From: Naganishia liquefaciens
Taxonomy: Eukaryota > Basidiomycota > Tremellomycetes > Filobasidiales > Filobasidiaceae
DNA: 64,000 bases
Direction: 5' to 3'
NCBI GenBank assembly: GCA_013423385.1
Contig: BLZA01000040.1
Coordinates: forward strand, 650,614 to 714,613
Shown: positions 23,413 through 35,106 of the stretch, one piece after another
Layout: every line of letters begins with the position of its first letter
Numbering within the stretch: the first letter of the stretch is position 1
Made by a program: the position numbers and the translations under genes
The notes under the pieces: generated by a model
The model's database searches: none
Seen by the model: only the letters and a program-made list of their open reading frames with translations
What the model was told of the DNA's origin: nothing

Positions 23413-24378
23413 GGTGGAAGATGTCTGTGAGGTATATGTCGACGAGAAAGAGTCCAAGGGAGACGGAGATGATCAATGTTCATGCACATGGCCGCCCATC
23501 ACCACCAGTTAGCTCATCGCTGCTGCTCGCGCCATCCCGTCCTGAGAAGCTGACTCAGCACGCGATCGGCACTACAAGCCGCATACTTGAATCTTGAACT
23601 TATCTTGACGAACGCTCGTGGTCCACATGGAATTCCAGGAGAGTATAGAGAGTAACCGCTGAATCTGTACTTGTCAATCTTATTGTGTGAATCCTCAACA
23701 CCTTGATCCGCTTTATCCGATCCCGGCGTCTGACACACTGCCTAGATCCTCTTGATACCTCTCGCGCTCAACCCTGTTGACTTTGCAATGGATCAGAAAC
23801 CTTTTTCGATATCTGTGCGCCGCTTGTCCTGTAATAAGGGGTGGATGACAGGTGAATCACGGTTTCCAGGAACACTCGCTCCGCCGCTGTACTCGCGTCA
23901 TCGATATTGCAGTCCTGCAGCATCACCTGAACCCCGTGGAATGGCCTCCGTGTTCGGTATCGCTTGAAAACTGAAATAGGCTATTTCGCATGCACTTCGA
24001 AGAGTGCCTCGAAATATGGCTCTCATACTAAGATTCGCAATGCCAAAGCTGGAGCTCGGTCATTCTTTTGACACCGTATGCTATAGCTCTCACCTTCAGG
24101 GTTCATACGAGGGTTCATGTCACTTTCCAGAAGTGCACACACTGCTGTGCCGTTAGCTGTACGAGTCTTTTCTGTTATTCAACTGTGCTGGGATGCAATA
24201 TGCATAATAGCCCGATTCTGTCGGTAGTGTCTCGAGACGAACTTGATGGCAGATGAGGATTCTATATTTCAACGGCCGAAAACAATGCGCGGTATCTAGA
24301 GGTGAGCTTTGTCTTACCTCCGCGAGTTCTAAGGCGATATGACTATAATGTCGATATCATATGCGTTCCTACAACACT
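23413..24378. other. Intergenic, no gene seen
   Basis: About 970 bp with a composition richer in A and T than the neighbouring genes. Only short frames without recognisable product are present. It holds the CRIPT promoter. Confidence 0.45.
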
Positions 24379-24987
24379 TCATTCATCAGCTTCGTCCATC
24401 ATGACAGGCATCGCTGCAACCTGTTTTGCTCCCTTCATGAGTTCATCCAACAAGCTGGTTTCAGAATCTGGGGGCCCTATGGGTGCTTTGTGCTGCTTCC
24501 TCTTCACAACAAAGGAACCTGCCAGTTGGTCTCGGATGTCTTTGGCGAATGTATGCTTCTCGTCGAAGGCCTCACTTTTGATTCTGACAAGACCTGTATC
24601 ACCGATAAATTCGCACATCCCGACCGGGACAGTAATGCAAACTTCCGATTTGGCTCGAGTCGGACTTGCAAACGTCATTTTGACCTCGATCTCGTCCCTC
24701 ATTTTGTGATGAGTTGGCCTATCTTGTATGATTTGCCATTCATTGTTAAGCTTGACCTGCGGCTTCCCTCCCTTCACCGCTTCCGAAGCATGCCGAATCC
24801 CGGTCTCAGCACTTTCGCTGTTAGTGACGACAGTATGCTCGGTCGAAGAGCCTGAAACGGATGATGGTTCAGGCGCAATCCGTCGCAGGCTTCCAAGATG
24901 AGAGTTTGAGCCGACGGTGCCTCCGGCTGCATTGCTTTGCTCTTGAGTTGATGCACTGGATTTCGTATCAATCTGATAATTCCGCAA
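24379..24987 (-). CDS. Hypothetical protein, 5' end unresolved
   Basis: An open frame of about 200 codons ends at 24379. No in-frame ATG lies near its 5' end, and a TGA lies just upstream, so a further spliced exon is needed. I do not recognise it. The N-terminal part is Ser/Thr/Gln-rich. The C-terminal half is well mixed and looks folded (NEWQIIQDRPTHHKMRDEIE, EVCITVPVGMCEFIGDTG), followed by a basic patch (VVKRKQHKAP) and an acidic end (MMDEADE). The flanking DNA is poor in genes, so a decaying gene is possible. Confidence 0.35.
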   Translation of the reverse strand: MRNYQIDTKSSASTQEQSNAAGGTVGSNSHLGSLRRIAPEPSSVSGSSTEHTVVTNSESAETGIRHASEAVKGGKPQVKLNNEWQIIQDRPTHHKMRDEIEVKMTFASPTRAKSEVCITVPVGMCEFIGDTGLVRIKSEAFDEKHTFAKDIRDQLAGSFVVKRKQHKAPIGPPDSETSLLDELMKGAKQVAAMPVMMDEADE

Positions 24988-27043
24988 TAAGCCATATCAG
25001 GTGTCAAGGCTCTTCACTGGACATGGAACAATCGGCCGAAGCCCTGCGAAATGTACACTATCAAACTCAGTTAAATCTCTTTCTGCGCTAGCAAGTGACC
25101 CCACCTGGAAGAATCAAGGGATATTAGCATCTCGGAACTTTTCTAAATAGCACGAGCGTCCGGTAACGCAAGGCGTACCGTCAGCCATCCGAGTACTTGG
25201 GGTGAGAGAGTGGAGTCAGTGGACGCTGGTAGTTGGTTCTGCATACTGATGTGATGTCACGCGTCACAATTGACTTGGGATCACCAAAAGTCTTCTGCGT
25301 CCGTCTGCGCCTTTCGTGGGCAAAACGGACTGTCGAGATTCTTATTTCGTATGCGCAGAGAATGGATTGATTTTTTCTTGTATCGTGCGACACGCACAAA
25401 GGAAGTTCTGGCACTAGCTTCAGAAGCACAGCCCAGAATTTCTTGCCCATGAGTCAAGTCTTTCTGACCGTCAGATGGCAGGAGTTCCCTTAACTCCTTG
25501 CAACTCATGTGTTTGGGCCCTTTGTCAACCGTCTAAGGTACCTTCAACGCCGTCATGAAGTCACACGGTATTGGAAATATCATAAAATCTGCTCAAAGCG
25601 ATTAAGCGGTTTAGACCTTACCGGCTAGCAAGGGCTACAGTGTTCTCTTTGCGATGAGTGGAGAGCAGGTCCGAAGGGCTTATCTCTGTAAAGACGGTCT
25701 GTAATGTGTGTGTGATCTCATAGTGAGTAACGAAAATGACACACTGCACGCCTGAGCAATTAGACGATACAATTCAGTTGAGTGACTAAAAACACTTTCC
25801 AAAGTTCTGGATCCACGTCGATGAAGTCTTCTTTCACTCTCTGCGCTTGAATCACGCTTTGACCTTCATCAATGGTCAGTGGGGAAAACCCAGAAATTCA
25901 GGAGGTATCCTATTCATTGCTTTTAGAGCCTCTGTATCAGCGCCTGGTGCCTGACTGTCAACCACATTAGATTCCCTAGTCTTGGTTCCAGTCCCTCCAG
26001 ATGAGGTGGACGGAGGCCCCAAGCTTTGAGTACTTTCAGGCTTCTCCGAATTAGTGTTTCTGAGGAACGCAGTGCTTTTGAATTAGCACAACACATCACA
26101 TCCAGCAGGCTTTGGGCTGACTTGCCCCGACACAGTACCCGCCGGACCAGGGGATTTCTCTCTATTATACCCAGATCCCTGGGTGGTCGAATTCGCTGAA
26201 TTTGAATCACTCCTTGATGTTTGCCGACTCAAGAACGCTCAACCTTGGTGGCGAATCAGTTCACACTGGCGCGACAATGTTGCTTTATATACTCGCATAT
26301 CCCTCGAAGAGTGTCTTATCGACCTTGACTACCCGTACAGACGACTGCGGAAGGCCGTTTGTCCTGAAAGGTGGCAAGAAAGCTCGAGGGGACACCAAGA
26401 TCCTCTCGTTTCAGGCCGTTCGCGTGGGCCTCACCCTTCACGCCCGTCTTGGCCTGACGACAGCAAGATGATTGACCGTCTTCATTGCTCTTCTTTGATT
26501 GGATTGTTGCAAGATCTGCATTTGACCTTTTTCCCTTTGCAATGATGTATGTAGAAGGCAGAGCAAGAGTAATGTGAAAGGGCTTTGAAGAGAATGCAGC
26601 TTGATTTAGGCACCATTGTCCCATTTGCCAGAGGCATTCGAGATTCTCGCCAAGACCAACACTGTGAATGAGCTCGTCATTTTCATGTCCTTCCTTGAAC
26701 TCTTTCCTGATGATGTGGCGAAGAGGAGCAGGGGAATGTGTACAGACCCTGCCTGGGTGCATCCAGCATCCATGAACGGAACGACGTCGGCGATAACTCG
26801 GTGACTCAAACGCGCGTGGCAAGCTAGCTTATTAGCTGGCGAATTAAGTTAAGCTGCCTCGCGTCGACCTGTTGCGCGTCACAAGAATTCGTCAATTGCA
26901 TCCGCTCATTCTCGCCAGCTCACGTTCCTGCGCAGGGCAACCTCGTGTCAATTCTCGTTGCAATGTCTGGGAATTTATTATATTCGACGCGATTGGGGCG
27001 GGGATCCTCCTTGCCTTTCCTGGTTGGACGCATATCATCCACA
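24988..27043. other. Gene-poor 2-kb stretch
   Basis: Several frames of 75-168 codons occur on both strands (for example minus strand 26316-26822), but none has an ATG-consistent spliced model or family resemblance. A missing exon of the gene at 24379-24987 may lie at the left end; the right end is the promoter of the isomerase. Confidence 0.4.
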
Positions 27044-29073
27044 ATGACCGACTTTCAGCCCATCTTTGCCATCACGCCCGGAGTCCAGTCGTATGAATGG
27101 GGAAAGCGCGGGAGCGATTCCTTGACGGCGCAGTTGGCGCGGGTCTGTGTCGACGGATTCGAGGTCGATGAGGACAAGACATACGCCGAGGTGAGTTGCA
27201 ACGGTGCGGCGCACAAACTTTTACGGCTTTGGAAATCTCTGCGATTGATTTTCGCGCGGGCATCCACTGATGCTTCCTTCCTCAGCTATGGATGGGCACC
27301 CATGATACCCTCCCATCCTACACAACCCACACTCCATCCCGCACCAAGCTGTCCAAACTCCTCGCTTCAGCCCCAGAACGATATCTCTCGCAACCGATCA
27401 TCGACAAGTACCCCGCAGCAAAAGGTGGACATTTGCCGTTCCTGTTCAAGGTGTTGAGTATCGGAAAGGCGTTGAGTATTCAGGCGCACCCGGATAAGGA
27501 GTTGGCAGAGAGGCTACACAGGGACAGGGGGGATGTTTATAAGGGTAAGTCATGTCGCGGCTTGCCTTCCGGAATATCGTATGCCTTGATTGGTATGTCG
27601 GATGAGGCGTGAGGGGTTTTAAAGAAGAAAGGGACGAACCTGTGCATCACTTTTTTCGAGGGGCCGTTGGGTTACTCATGTGTCGGTTGCGGAAGCTCAA
27701 GATAGGTTTGAATGGATGTTGGAGGTAGCGCATAGGAAGCGATCTTGACAAAATCGATGTCACTTCGCGTGGTGGAACGAATATGTTGCGATGCCGAAAG
27801 GAATTTCGGTAGAGGATTTTGGGTGAGGGGGCCGCGCTGGCGGGCTGTATGCGGATGCCTTCTGAGAGCATGATGTTTGGCTTTTGACGGGAGAATGACT
27901 CTGCATCGATTTCCTTGTGACAACGGCTAACGCCCCTTGCCTTCCAGATCCGAACCACAAGGTCCGTCATTGTCGCTCGAATCCGCGACTTTCACTCATC
28001 TCTGCACACAGCCCGAAATGGCCGTCGCGCTCACTCACTTCCGTGGCTTTTGTGGCTTCCTTCCGCATCCGACTCTTCTCCTCCTCCTCAGCACCGTACC
28101 CGAAATGCGCTCCCTCATCGGCTCTGACGCTCTCAAGACCCTCGCGCAAGCCTCGGAGCCTGCGTTGCCCTTTCCAAATCCGGATTCTGAAGACTACGAG
28201 TCCACGGTGAAGGAGCTTGAACAACTTGCGCAAGAGGCGAGTTCGAGCGAGAGAAACGATTCGTTCGAGACGACGGACAAGGAGAAGGAAGCGCTCAAGC
28301 GAGTCTTTGAGATTCTGATGACCTCGTCCGAGGAGCAGTATACCGCGACATTGCGAGCGCTCATCAAGCGATACGAATCAGGCGACCCGGCATGCAAGAC
28401 TGAATTCGAACGGACATTGATCCCGCTCGTAAAAGAGCTGAATGGACAGTTCCCGGATGACATTGGCGTATTGTGTTGTTTCGTGCTGAATGTCGTAGAG
28501 ATGGAGAAGGGGGCGGCCATGTTTTTGAAGGCGGATGAGCCACATGCTTATATCTCTGGAGGTGAGTTGCCCATCTCGTCGACCCCATCGTTGCTGACCA
28601 CCGGCAGATATCATCGAGTGTATGGCTACATCAGGTATGTTCTCCGCCGTTTCTGTTGATTAAAACTAATCTCTTCCTCAGACAACGTCGTCCGAGCAGG
28701 TCTCACGCCAAAGCTGCGAGACGTGCCTACTCTCGTCTCCATGCTCACGTATACCTCGGCACCTGCGCACGCCCAGCTGCTGGAACCCAAGGAATTCGCG
28801 CCAAAGACACAGCTTTACGATCCGCCTATCGACGAGTTTTCCGTTCTCCAAGTCAAGCTCGAAGGCGCCGACGCTACCGAGAAACATCGACCGATCGAAG
28901 GCCCGAGCTTGTGTGTCGTTACCGGAGGCAGCGGGAAGATTGCCGCCAAGGATGGCAAGGATGGCGTCGACGTCAGGCGAGGGATGGTTGTGTTCATCAC
29001 AGCCGAGACCGAGGTCGAGATGACGAGCGGCGAAGATGGACTCGAGTTGTACAGGGCGTATGTTGAAGCCTAG
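27044..29073 (+). CDS. PMI40: Mannose-6-phosphate isomerase, type I
   Basis: Interconverts fructose-6-P and mannose-6-P, feeding GDP-mannose for glycans, wall and capsule-type polysaccharides. Six exons (27044-27190, 27286-27544, 27948-27961, 28012-28561, 28608-28634, 28682-29073) give 462 aa in frame. It starts ITPGVQSYEWGKRG, has ELWMGTH, and the zinc-site block KALSIQAHPDKE with Gln115 and His117. DPNHKPEMAVALT and ADEPHAYISGDIIECMA carry further metal and substrate residues. Exon 3 is only 14 bp, between a 403-bp intron and a 50-bp intron, so annotation by long frames alone would miss the DPNHK motif. It is convergent with the PDR transporter. Confidence 0.95.
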
Positions 29074-29591
29074 ATGGTTTCTGATGGACTTTTAGATGCG
29101 ATTCTTGCGATGTCTGGAACCGATAACTTTGCAATAGTGCTGCTCAAGGGATATAATCACATGCTATCTGGAAAGGTCAAAGGGCATTGATTTCAGAGGT
29201 AGTGCATCTTTCTAAAACAAGTCATGTCCTTGAGTGTTCGACCGCTCCCCGAATCCAGGGAATCGTTGTATCATGTTTGAGCGGTATGATCTTTGAACGG
29301 GATGTCTGTTGTTGTTATGGAATGAACCTCGACTGGCTCTAGTTCTCTCTCAAACGAACAATGTCGTCGTACCAAGCCACATTTGTTGGGAGCCAGGAGT
29401 ACCAATATACGTCTTTAATTGACCGCTCCATCTCTCTTGTTTTACAATTGTATCACGCTTTATGTGACTTCCATCAGTCCATCGCCGCCGCCGCATCTTG
29501 ACTCTGCACCCGCTCGAGTCCGTGTTGTCATTCATGACACCCATCGTGTACATAATCTTTACACTCTACTTCTCTTACTGGCCTATTCCAC
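29074..29591. other. Convergent 3' region
   Basis: About 520 bp between the stop codons of the isomerase and the PDR transporter. It is AT-richer than the genes; nothing else is recognisable. Confidence 0.5.
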
Positions 29592-32500
29592 CTAATCTGC
29601 CTTCTTGGTGGCTTTGGTTCGCAACTTCATCATCACGAAGACAAGAGCGTAGCTCGAGATGACAAAAATGCCGGTGATTCCCACGAATTTCCAGCCGTCA
29701 TAGTCGTGCGTGATGTTGATCGTACGTAGATAGTCCGTACCGGTGGTGTAAGTGCAAACCTGGCACCCAGACGTCGCTTGGGGATTGAGGAGGTTGGCTC
29801 CGGGGTTGATGGAAGTCATGTATGTCTCGAGATAGGCGCCACAAGTCATCGAGCTTGGCGGATCGAATGTTGCGAGTTCCTCCGGTCGGCAAGTGACAGG
29901 CGCGTCCCATACTGTAAACCACAGGAGGGCTCCCATGATGTAAGTAAATGGATTGAGCCAATATAACCAATAGCGCCAGAAGTCTGGAATGGCTGGGTAA
30001 GGAGGAACGAGATAATCAGAAGAGAGACGAGAAAAATGCTTTGTGCTGACTTACCGGCATAAGGCACAAAGACCCCACAAAAAGATAGTAATGTACCCAG
30101 GATCAATGGGTTGACCAGAGCAGCAGCCGTGGCGGTAGGTGCGTAAGCTTGAGACAGGTCAGTACGATGATCACATGCTGATTCACAAATCCGCTTACAT
30201 GCGATGGATTGCCCGATACCCGTGTAAATAAACTCGTAGAGTACAATCTCCAGGAATACAGGCCCCGCTCTGGACGCCCTGGAAGGAAAGCCGGCGGTAA
30301 AGTACCAGCACGCGTAGCTGATAGTATAGTCACATCAGTCCAAACTTTCCTTTTCCCTGTTGAGTCCTCGTGACAACTCACTAGAGCAAGGCGCAGAGCA
30401 GAAGATATGGAAACTCTGACACGATCAATCCGTAAGCAAACGCTGGCCAAGAGTAGATCTTTGCCATTTTTTCTCGTTTCTCGAAAATGTCACGACGGGC
30501 GATGAAGAGAGGCTGAACTTGTGCAATAACACCCGGAGCCCTATGTGAGCGAGAAGTTTAGCTTTGTACGGCGAAGGCAATTGCCAACTTACACAAAAAT
30601 GAAGCTGAAGATGCTAAACACCTTCAGTTGGAGATCTGTCGCTCCGTCCCCGATCATCCAGTAAGTGAACCCATTGAAAAGGGCAGTGAAGATGTGCAGT
30701 GCCGCCTTGTTGGTGACATACTCGGTATCCCGAAAGAGCGAGACAGTGTTACGCGCGCAAACCACCTTGCATTGCTGCCAAAGGCTGACTGCGAATTCTT
30801 CACCTTGCTCATTGTAGGCTACCGGCTTCGAAAGCGCTTCCTCCTCGATCCCGACCAATTCTTGCATCATCGCTTGGTTGGCTGTCGAGTCGAGCCATGT
30901 CTGGTGCCAATCTTGCTGTCGAGCCAATTCCCCTGACACCACATCGATCATATGTTCAGCAGGATTCGCTCCTTCTGGGCAGGGCGCTCCTTTCTCGGCG
31001 AAGTACGAATTGACGGATTCAGCTTGATGTCCGATAGGGCCAGAATATACAGTTTTGCCTCCTTTTGCCAATAGTAGCAAAGTGTCGAATTCATAAAAGA
31101 GGGAAGCCGAAGGCTGATGTATGGTTACTAGAACTATTTTGCACAGATTAAGCATTCATCTTGATAATCTACTGATGGCGCTTACCGGCTTGACCCACAT
31201 CCGCCAGTTTTCGCAGGAATTTGACTATAGAGAAAGCCGATTGCGAGTCCAGGCCGGAGGTTGGTTCATCCAGAAACAACAAGATCGAAGGTTTGGCAAC
31301 GAGTTCCACTCCAATCGTCAAGCGTTTCCGTTGTTCGACGTTCAATCCATTTCCAGGAGTGCCAACCAGTGCGTGCTCGATGTCCTTCATACCAAGAAGT
31401 TCCACAATCGTGTCCACGTACGCAATCTTCTCGGCATGAGGGGTCTCTCTGGGCTGGCGTAATATCGCGGAGAATTCTAGAGCTTCTCGGACTGTTGCAA
31501 GCGGTTCGTGAACATCCTGTTGCTCGCAGTATCCAGCGGAACGCTGGAAAGCGATTGGCACAACGCGACCATCGACATGGATCTTGCCTGAGAGCTGTCC
31601 ATCGGTCTTACGTTGCGCTAAGACATCGAGCAAGGTTGTCTACAGGCAATTACGTCAGGAAATTCCTCTAAAGGCCATCCGAAAGACTTACTTTGCCTGC
31701 CCCAGATGACCCCATAAGCGCCCCCAAAGTTCCAGGCTTAATGAACCCGTTGACCGAATCAAGCAATACGCGATCACCGCCGGACGTCTTAACGGTGTAG
31801 GTAAGATCCCTCCAAGTGAACACGCTGGTGTTCTGAATTAGGCCCTTCTCCGTTTGTGCTGAGCTGTCTACTGAAGACTTTTCCGTTGCGATTTTGTCAT
31901 CGGGCCTGGTAGTTGAAATCTGCTTCTCGACATCATTGGATCCGTCGTAGAAAGAATCTGCAGCAAGGGTGGCCTTGTTGCGTGCAAATTTCAGCTGTGC
32001 CCCGCTAGCGGTTGATTTGACACCAAAAGTCATAAGGCAGGCAGCTAGGATTGTCCAAAATCAGATTACCGGCATAATGCAAAGTGCGCCATACCACTTA
32101 CTGACGGCGATGAACAAAAACCAGAACGCCCATATGACGCCAAAGTTCCTCCAGACATGTGAGGGCGAGAAGCTAAGAGCGCGAAGATAATCGGAACCGT
32201 TGACACTTGAGCCGACGGCTCCCCGAACGCCGGTGCAGCTTGCGGGACCGCCGTCATATCCAGGACCCATCGGAATCAAGTTGGTTCCTTGGCATGCGAA
32301 GTCCCTGCCAGCCAACTCGTTCCCCATCATTGCTTCAACGGCGTATGCCAAAGGATCGATGTAGAAGATCCACTCAAACCAAGGCTTCATGTCAGGTTTT
32401 TGTACGACATCTGTGGACACATATTAGCTTTGCTCCGCGCGTCTTATCAAGAGAAAATTGGACTCACAACCGCTGTAGGTGAAAAGGATTACAACCGCCA

Positions 32501-34717
32501 GTCCGCCAACCTTGGAAGCATCGTTGAATGTTGAGAAAGCTGTACCAATCATTCGAAAACTGAGCCGAGTATGTAAGACCAGATGACAATGCAGCAGCTT
32601 ATCGACTCACAATGCGTTCACACACATGGTAACGGCGAAGACGATAGCAAAATAGGTGAAAAAGGCACCAGCACTCGTGACTAGTCCCGTCATGAAATAG
32701 AGGACCACAGCGAATAGGGTGACTTGAACAAAGAGGACAGGAATGTCGGAAACAACCTGGGAAATAACGTAGGTGAAAGGGTGGAAGAAGGCGAAACCTT
32801 TTTGCTTTGCTAAGACGGGTCTCCCCTTGAAAGACGCTTCGACTTCGTTCAATGCAAGAAGGCTGATCGCAAAAATACAGTGACATTAGTTATAGAAGGA
32901 CTCAAGTCCAAGGTAAGCACACTTACGTGTGGTAAACCGTTGAGAAAAAGATAGTACCGCCACGAAGGAACACTCTTTAAGTCAGAGGTATTAGACTTGG
33001 AGTGACAGATGAAGTATCATAGCTTGAGCTTACCCTGTACTGTTGTCTGGAATTTGGTAGAATAAGGAACCTATGATGAGACTTTGGACAATGGTATTGC
33101 CAAATCGCAAGCAGAGCAACAGTTTGTCTCCCCAAATTTGCCAAAATTGTCGTTTGACGAGCACAGCGATTTGCTGCGGGAAAGCGACCATCATGGGCGA
33201 TTTCGAAGGCAGCGAGGAGGAGCGATTGATTCGAACCGCTTCTTTGAAGTTTTCCGTGTTGATCTTGGCTCGTTCGGACGTGGCGTAATCCAACCTCTCC
33301 AGCATTTCCTGGTAGATCCGCGATTCGACGTAGGCGGATCGAATGGCTGCGGCGGTCCTTGGGAAAATTTGCTCGAATCCTTTTGCGATACGGCGCTCCG
33401 TGGGTACAGTGACTCCCGTAAGCATATCAGCGACGTTGGCGCCTGGAGTCAATTCGAAGCCCAGTGATTCGAAGAATGGTTGAGCAGAGTGACGAGGTCC
33501 GTAGTATATGGTAGATCCCTGATCGAGAACGAGCACATCATCCATCAGATCGTAGATGCCATTTCCAGCCTGATAGAGCGTAATGATCGAGCTCAAGCCC
33601 AATACGTCGGTGATCGTTCTGATAGCCTGAGCCCAGGCCAGTGCCGTGGAAGCGTCGAGGCCTGATAACACGCCGTGGGTATCAGCTTTTGAGCATTGAA
33701 ATGAGACTGTGTCCTCACCTCGCGTGCTGTTGTCCCAGCACACCACGGCCGCTCGGGTCGCCAGAGTCTCGATGATGGATACTCGTTTCCTTTCACCTCC
33801 ACTGACACCCCGGACATATTCATTGCCAACAAGCGTGTCTTTGGTATGCTCAATTGACATGGATTTAAGCAAAAAGTCGATGGCGGCGGCACGATGTTCT
33901 TCTCGTTTTCCTGCATCCCCAATGGCATACGCGGGCGTCTTGAGGGAAGTGGCGAACTCGACAGTCTGACCGACAGTCATATGCGGGTAGAAGACCTCCT
34001 GAAAAGTGAATGACATCAGAACCTGAAGGGATGCTTGGTAAGTTGGCTTGCCTCTTCTTCATTCATGACGATCTCGCCGCGATACTGTGCTGCTTCAGAA
34101 TGGTCCATGGTACCAAACTTGACATCGCCTTCCACAGAAGTGTATCCGTCTCGCTTGTTGCTGAGTAGACGAAGTAGGGTGGTAGCACCACCGTCGGGTC
34201 TTGCCAATACAAGCAACATCTTGCCCGGTTCAACACACCCGAAGGAATTGTCGAGGATGACCTTGTCCGGAATTTTGGCGCGTCCACGTTTGATCTTGTC
34301 GGGAACATTGAAGAGCGAAAATACTGTATCGTGAAGCACAGTACCCGATGACCTGCCTTTGACGGTAAGGTTGTTCCAAGTTACGCCTAATTTCTTCTCT
34401 GGCAGACCCGCAGCGTCAGATTGTCTCTTCATCTCGACGACCTGGCCGGCGGAGCGAGGAGGCATCAGTCACTTCGTGATGCAAGGCAGATTTCTCCACA
34501 TACCTCGTCTCGAAGCGACCATGAGTTCTGCTGTAGTTTGCAAAGCGAGAAGATATCGGTCATTCGGTGATGTAAGGGAAGCTCTCCTACATACCTCGTC
34601 CGGATGAGACAATGAGTTTCGCTGGAGTTTGGATCCCTTGTTCGGTGACGCATTGACGGGCTCTGAGACACCGGTCAGGTCCCGCGTGGCAATAGCCTGT
34701 AGGCCAGCGAGAGTCAT
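29592..34717 (-). CDS. PDR-type (ABCG) full ABC transporter
   Basis: A pleiotropic-drug-resistance exporter in reverse order NBD1-TMD1-NBD2-TMD2, starting at ATG 34717 and stopping at 29592, with more than a dozen introns. NBD1 has the canonical signature VSGGERKR but Walker B WDNSTRGLDAS and a strongly altered Walker A ([12 protein letters not shown]). NBD2 has an intact Walker A, GSSGAGKTTLL (split by an intron after Lys), the PDR-type degenerate signature [12 protein letters not shown] and Walker [15 protein letters not shown]. This asymmetry is known for Pdr5-class pumps. The membrane domains include a Cys-rich extracellular loop before the last helix ([15 protein letters not shown]), another PDR hallmark. 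The 5' end contains a tandem duplication that adds an exon (see the repeat entry). Likely substrates are hydrophobic toxins or azoles, by family. Confidence 0.92.
34449..34630 (-). repeat. Tandem 91-bp duplication across exon-intron boundaries of the PDR gene
   Basis: Two adjacent 91-bp copies, 34449-34539 and 34540-34630, align without gaps at about 65 of 91 positions. On the coding strand each copy holds the end of an exon (...GACGAG) followed by a GTATGT donor and intron. The AACTACAG in the downstream copy serves as the acceptor for the upstream donor, producing a 27-bp exon coding QNSWSLRDE between two introns. Confidence 0.8.
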
Positions 34718-34775
34718 TGTAGAAGAGGCTGTGATTGTACAGAGTCTCTAGAGTTGAGAATGGAGTTGCCGTAAT

Positions 34776-34785
34776 ATTATATAGG
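34776..34785 (-). promoter_or_regulatory. TATA-like element of the PDR gene
   Basis: The sequence ATTATATAGG lies about 60 bp before the start codon, a plausible core promoter position for a short 5' UTR. Confidence 0.35.
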
Positions 34786-35049
34786 CACCGAGAAAAAGGC
34801 AAGAGGGACCACACGAAACTACTTCGCCCTTTCTGCCAGGTCATCGCTAATCAAGCGCCCAGCCAAACATCTACGACCATTTGGTGGAAATCCCCATATT
34901 CAGACATCCCTGAGCCAATCATATTGGTTGAACGGCACCTTGAAATGAAAAGTTGACCGGATGCGAAATCACGAAGCCGTTGGACGGACACTTCAGGCCG
35001 TTGATTGTTCAGCTCAAATCGTTATCAAATGCGATCGAGTGCAATTTGG

Positions 35050-35106
35050 TGACTAACTAGTGACTAACCCCTCCTGTTACCCAATGGGCAAGAAAGCGGT
35101 GACTAA
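35050..35106. promoter_or_regulatory. Cluster of three TGACTAA motifs (Yap/AP-1-like)
   Basis: Exact TGACTAA copies start at 35050, 35061 and 35100, within 57 bp and 333-390 bp upstream of the PDR transporter start. The core fits the fungal Yap1/Pap1 response element T(T/G)ACTAA, which drives stress-induced drug pumps in other fungi. Confidence 0.5.

Noticed and set aside
26316-26822. 168-codon minus frame in the gene-poor stretch
   Set aside because: No recognisable family and no consistent splice partners; composition is typical of chance frames.
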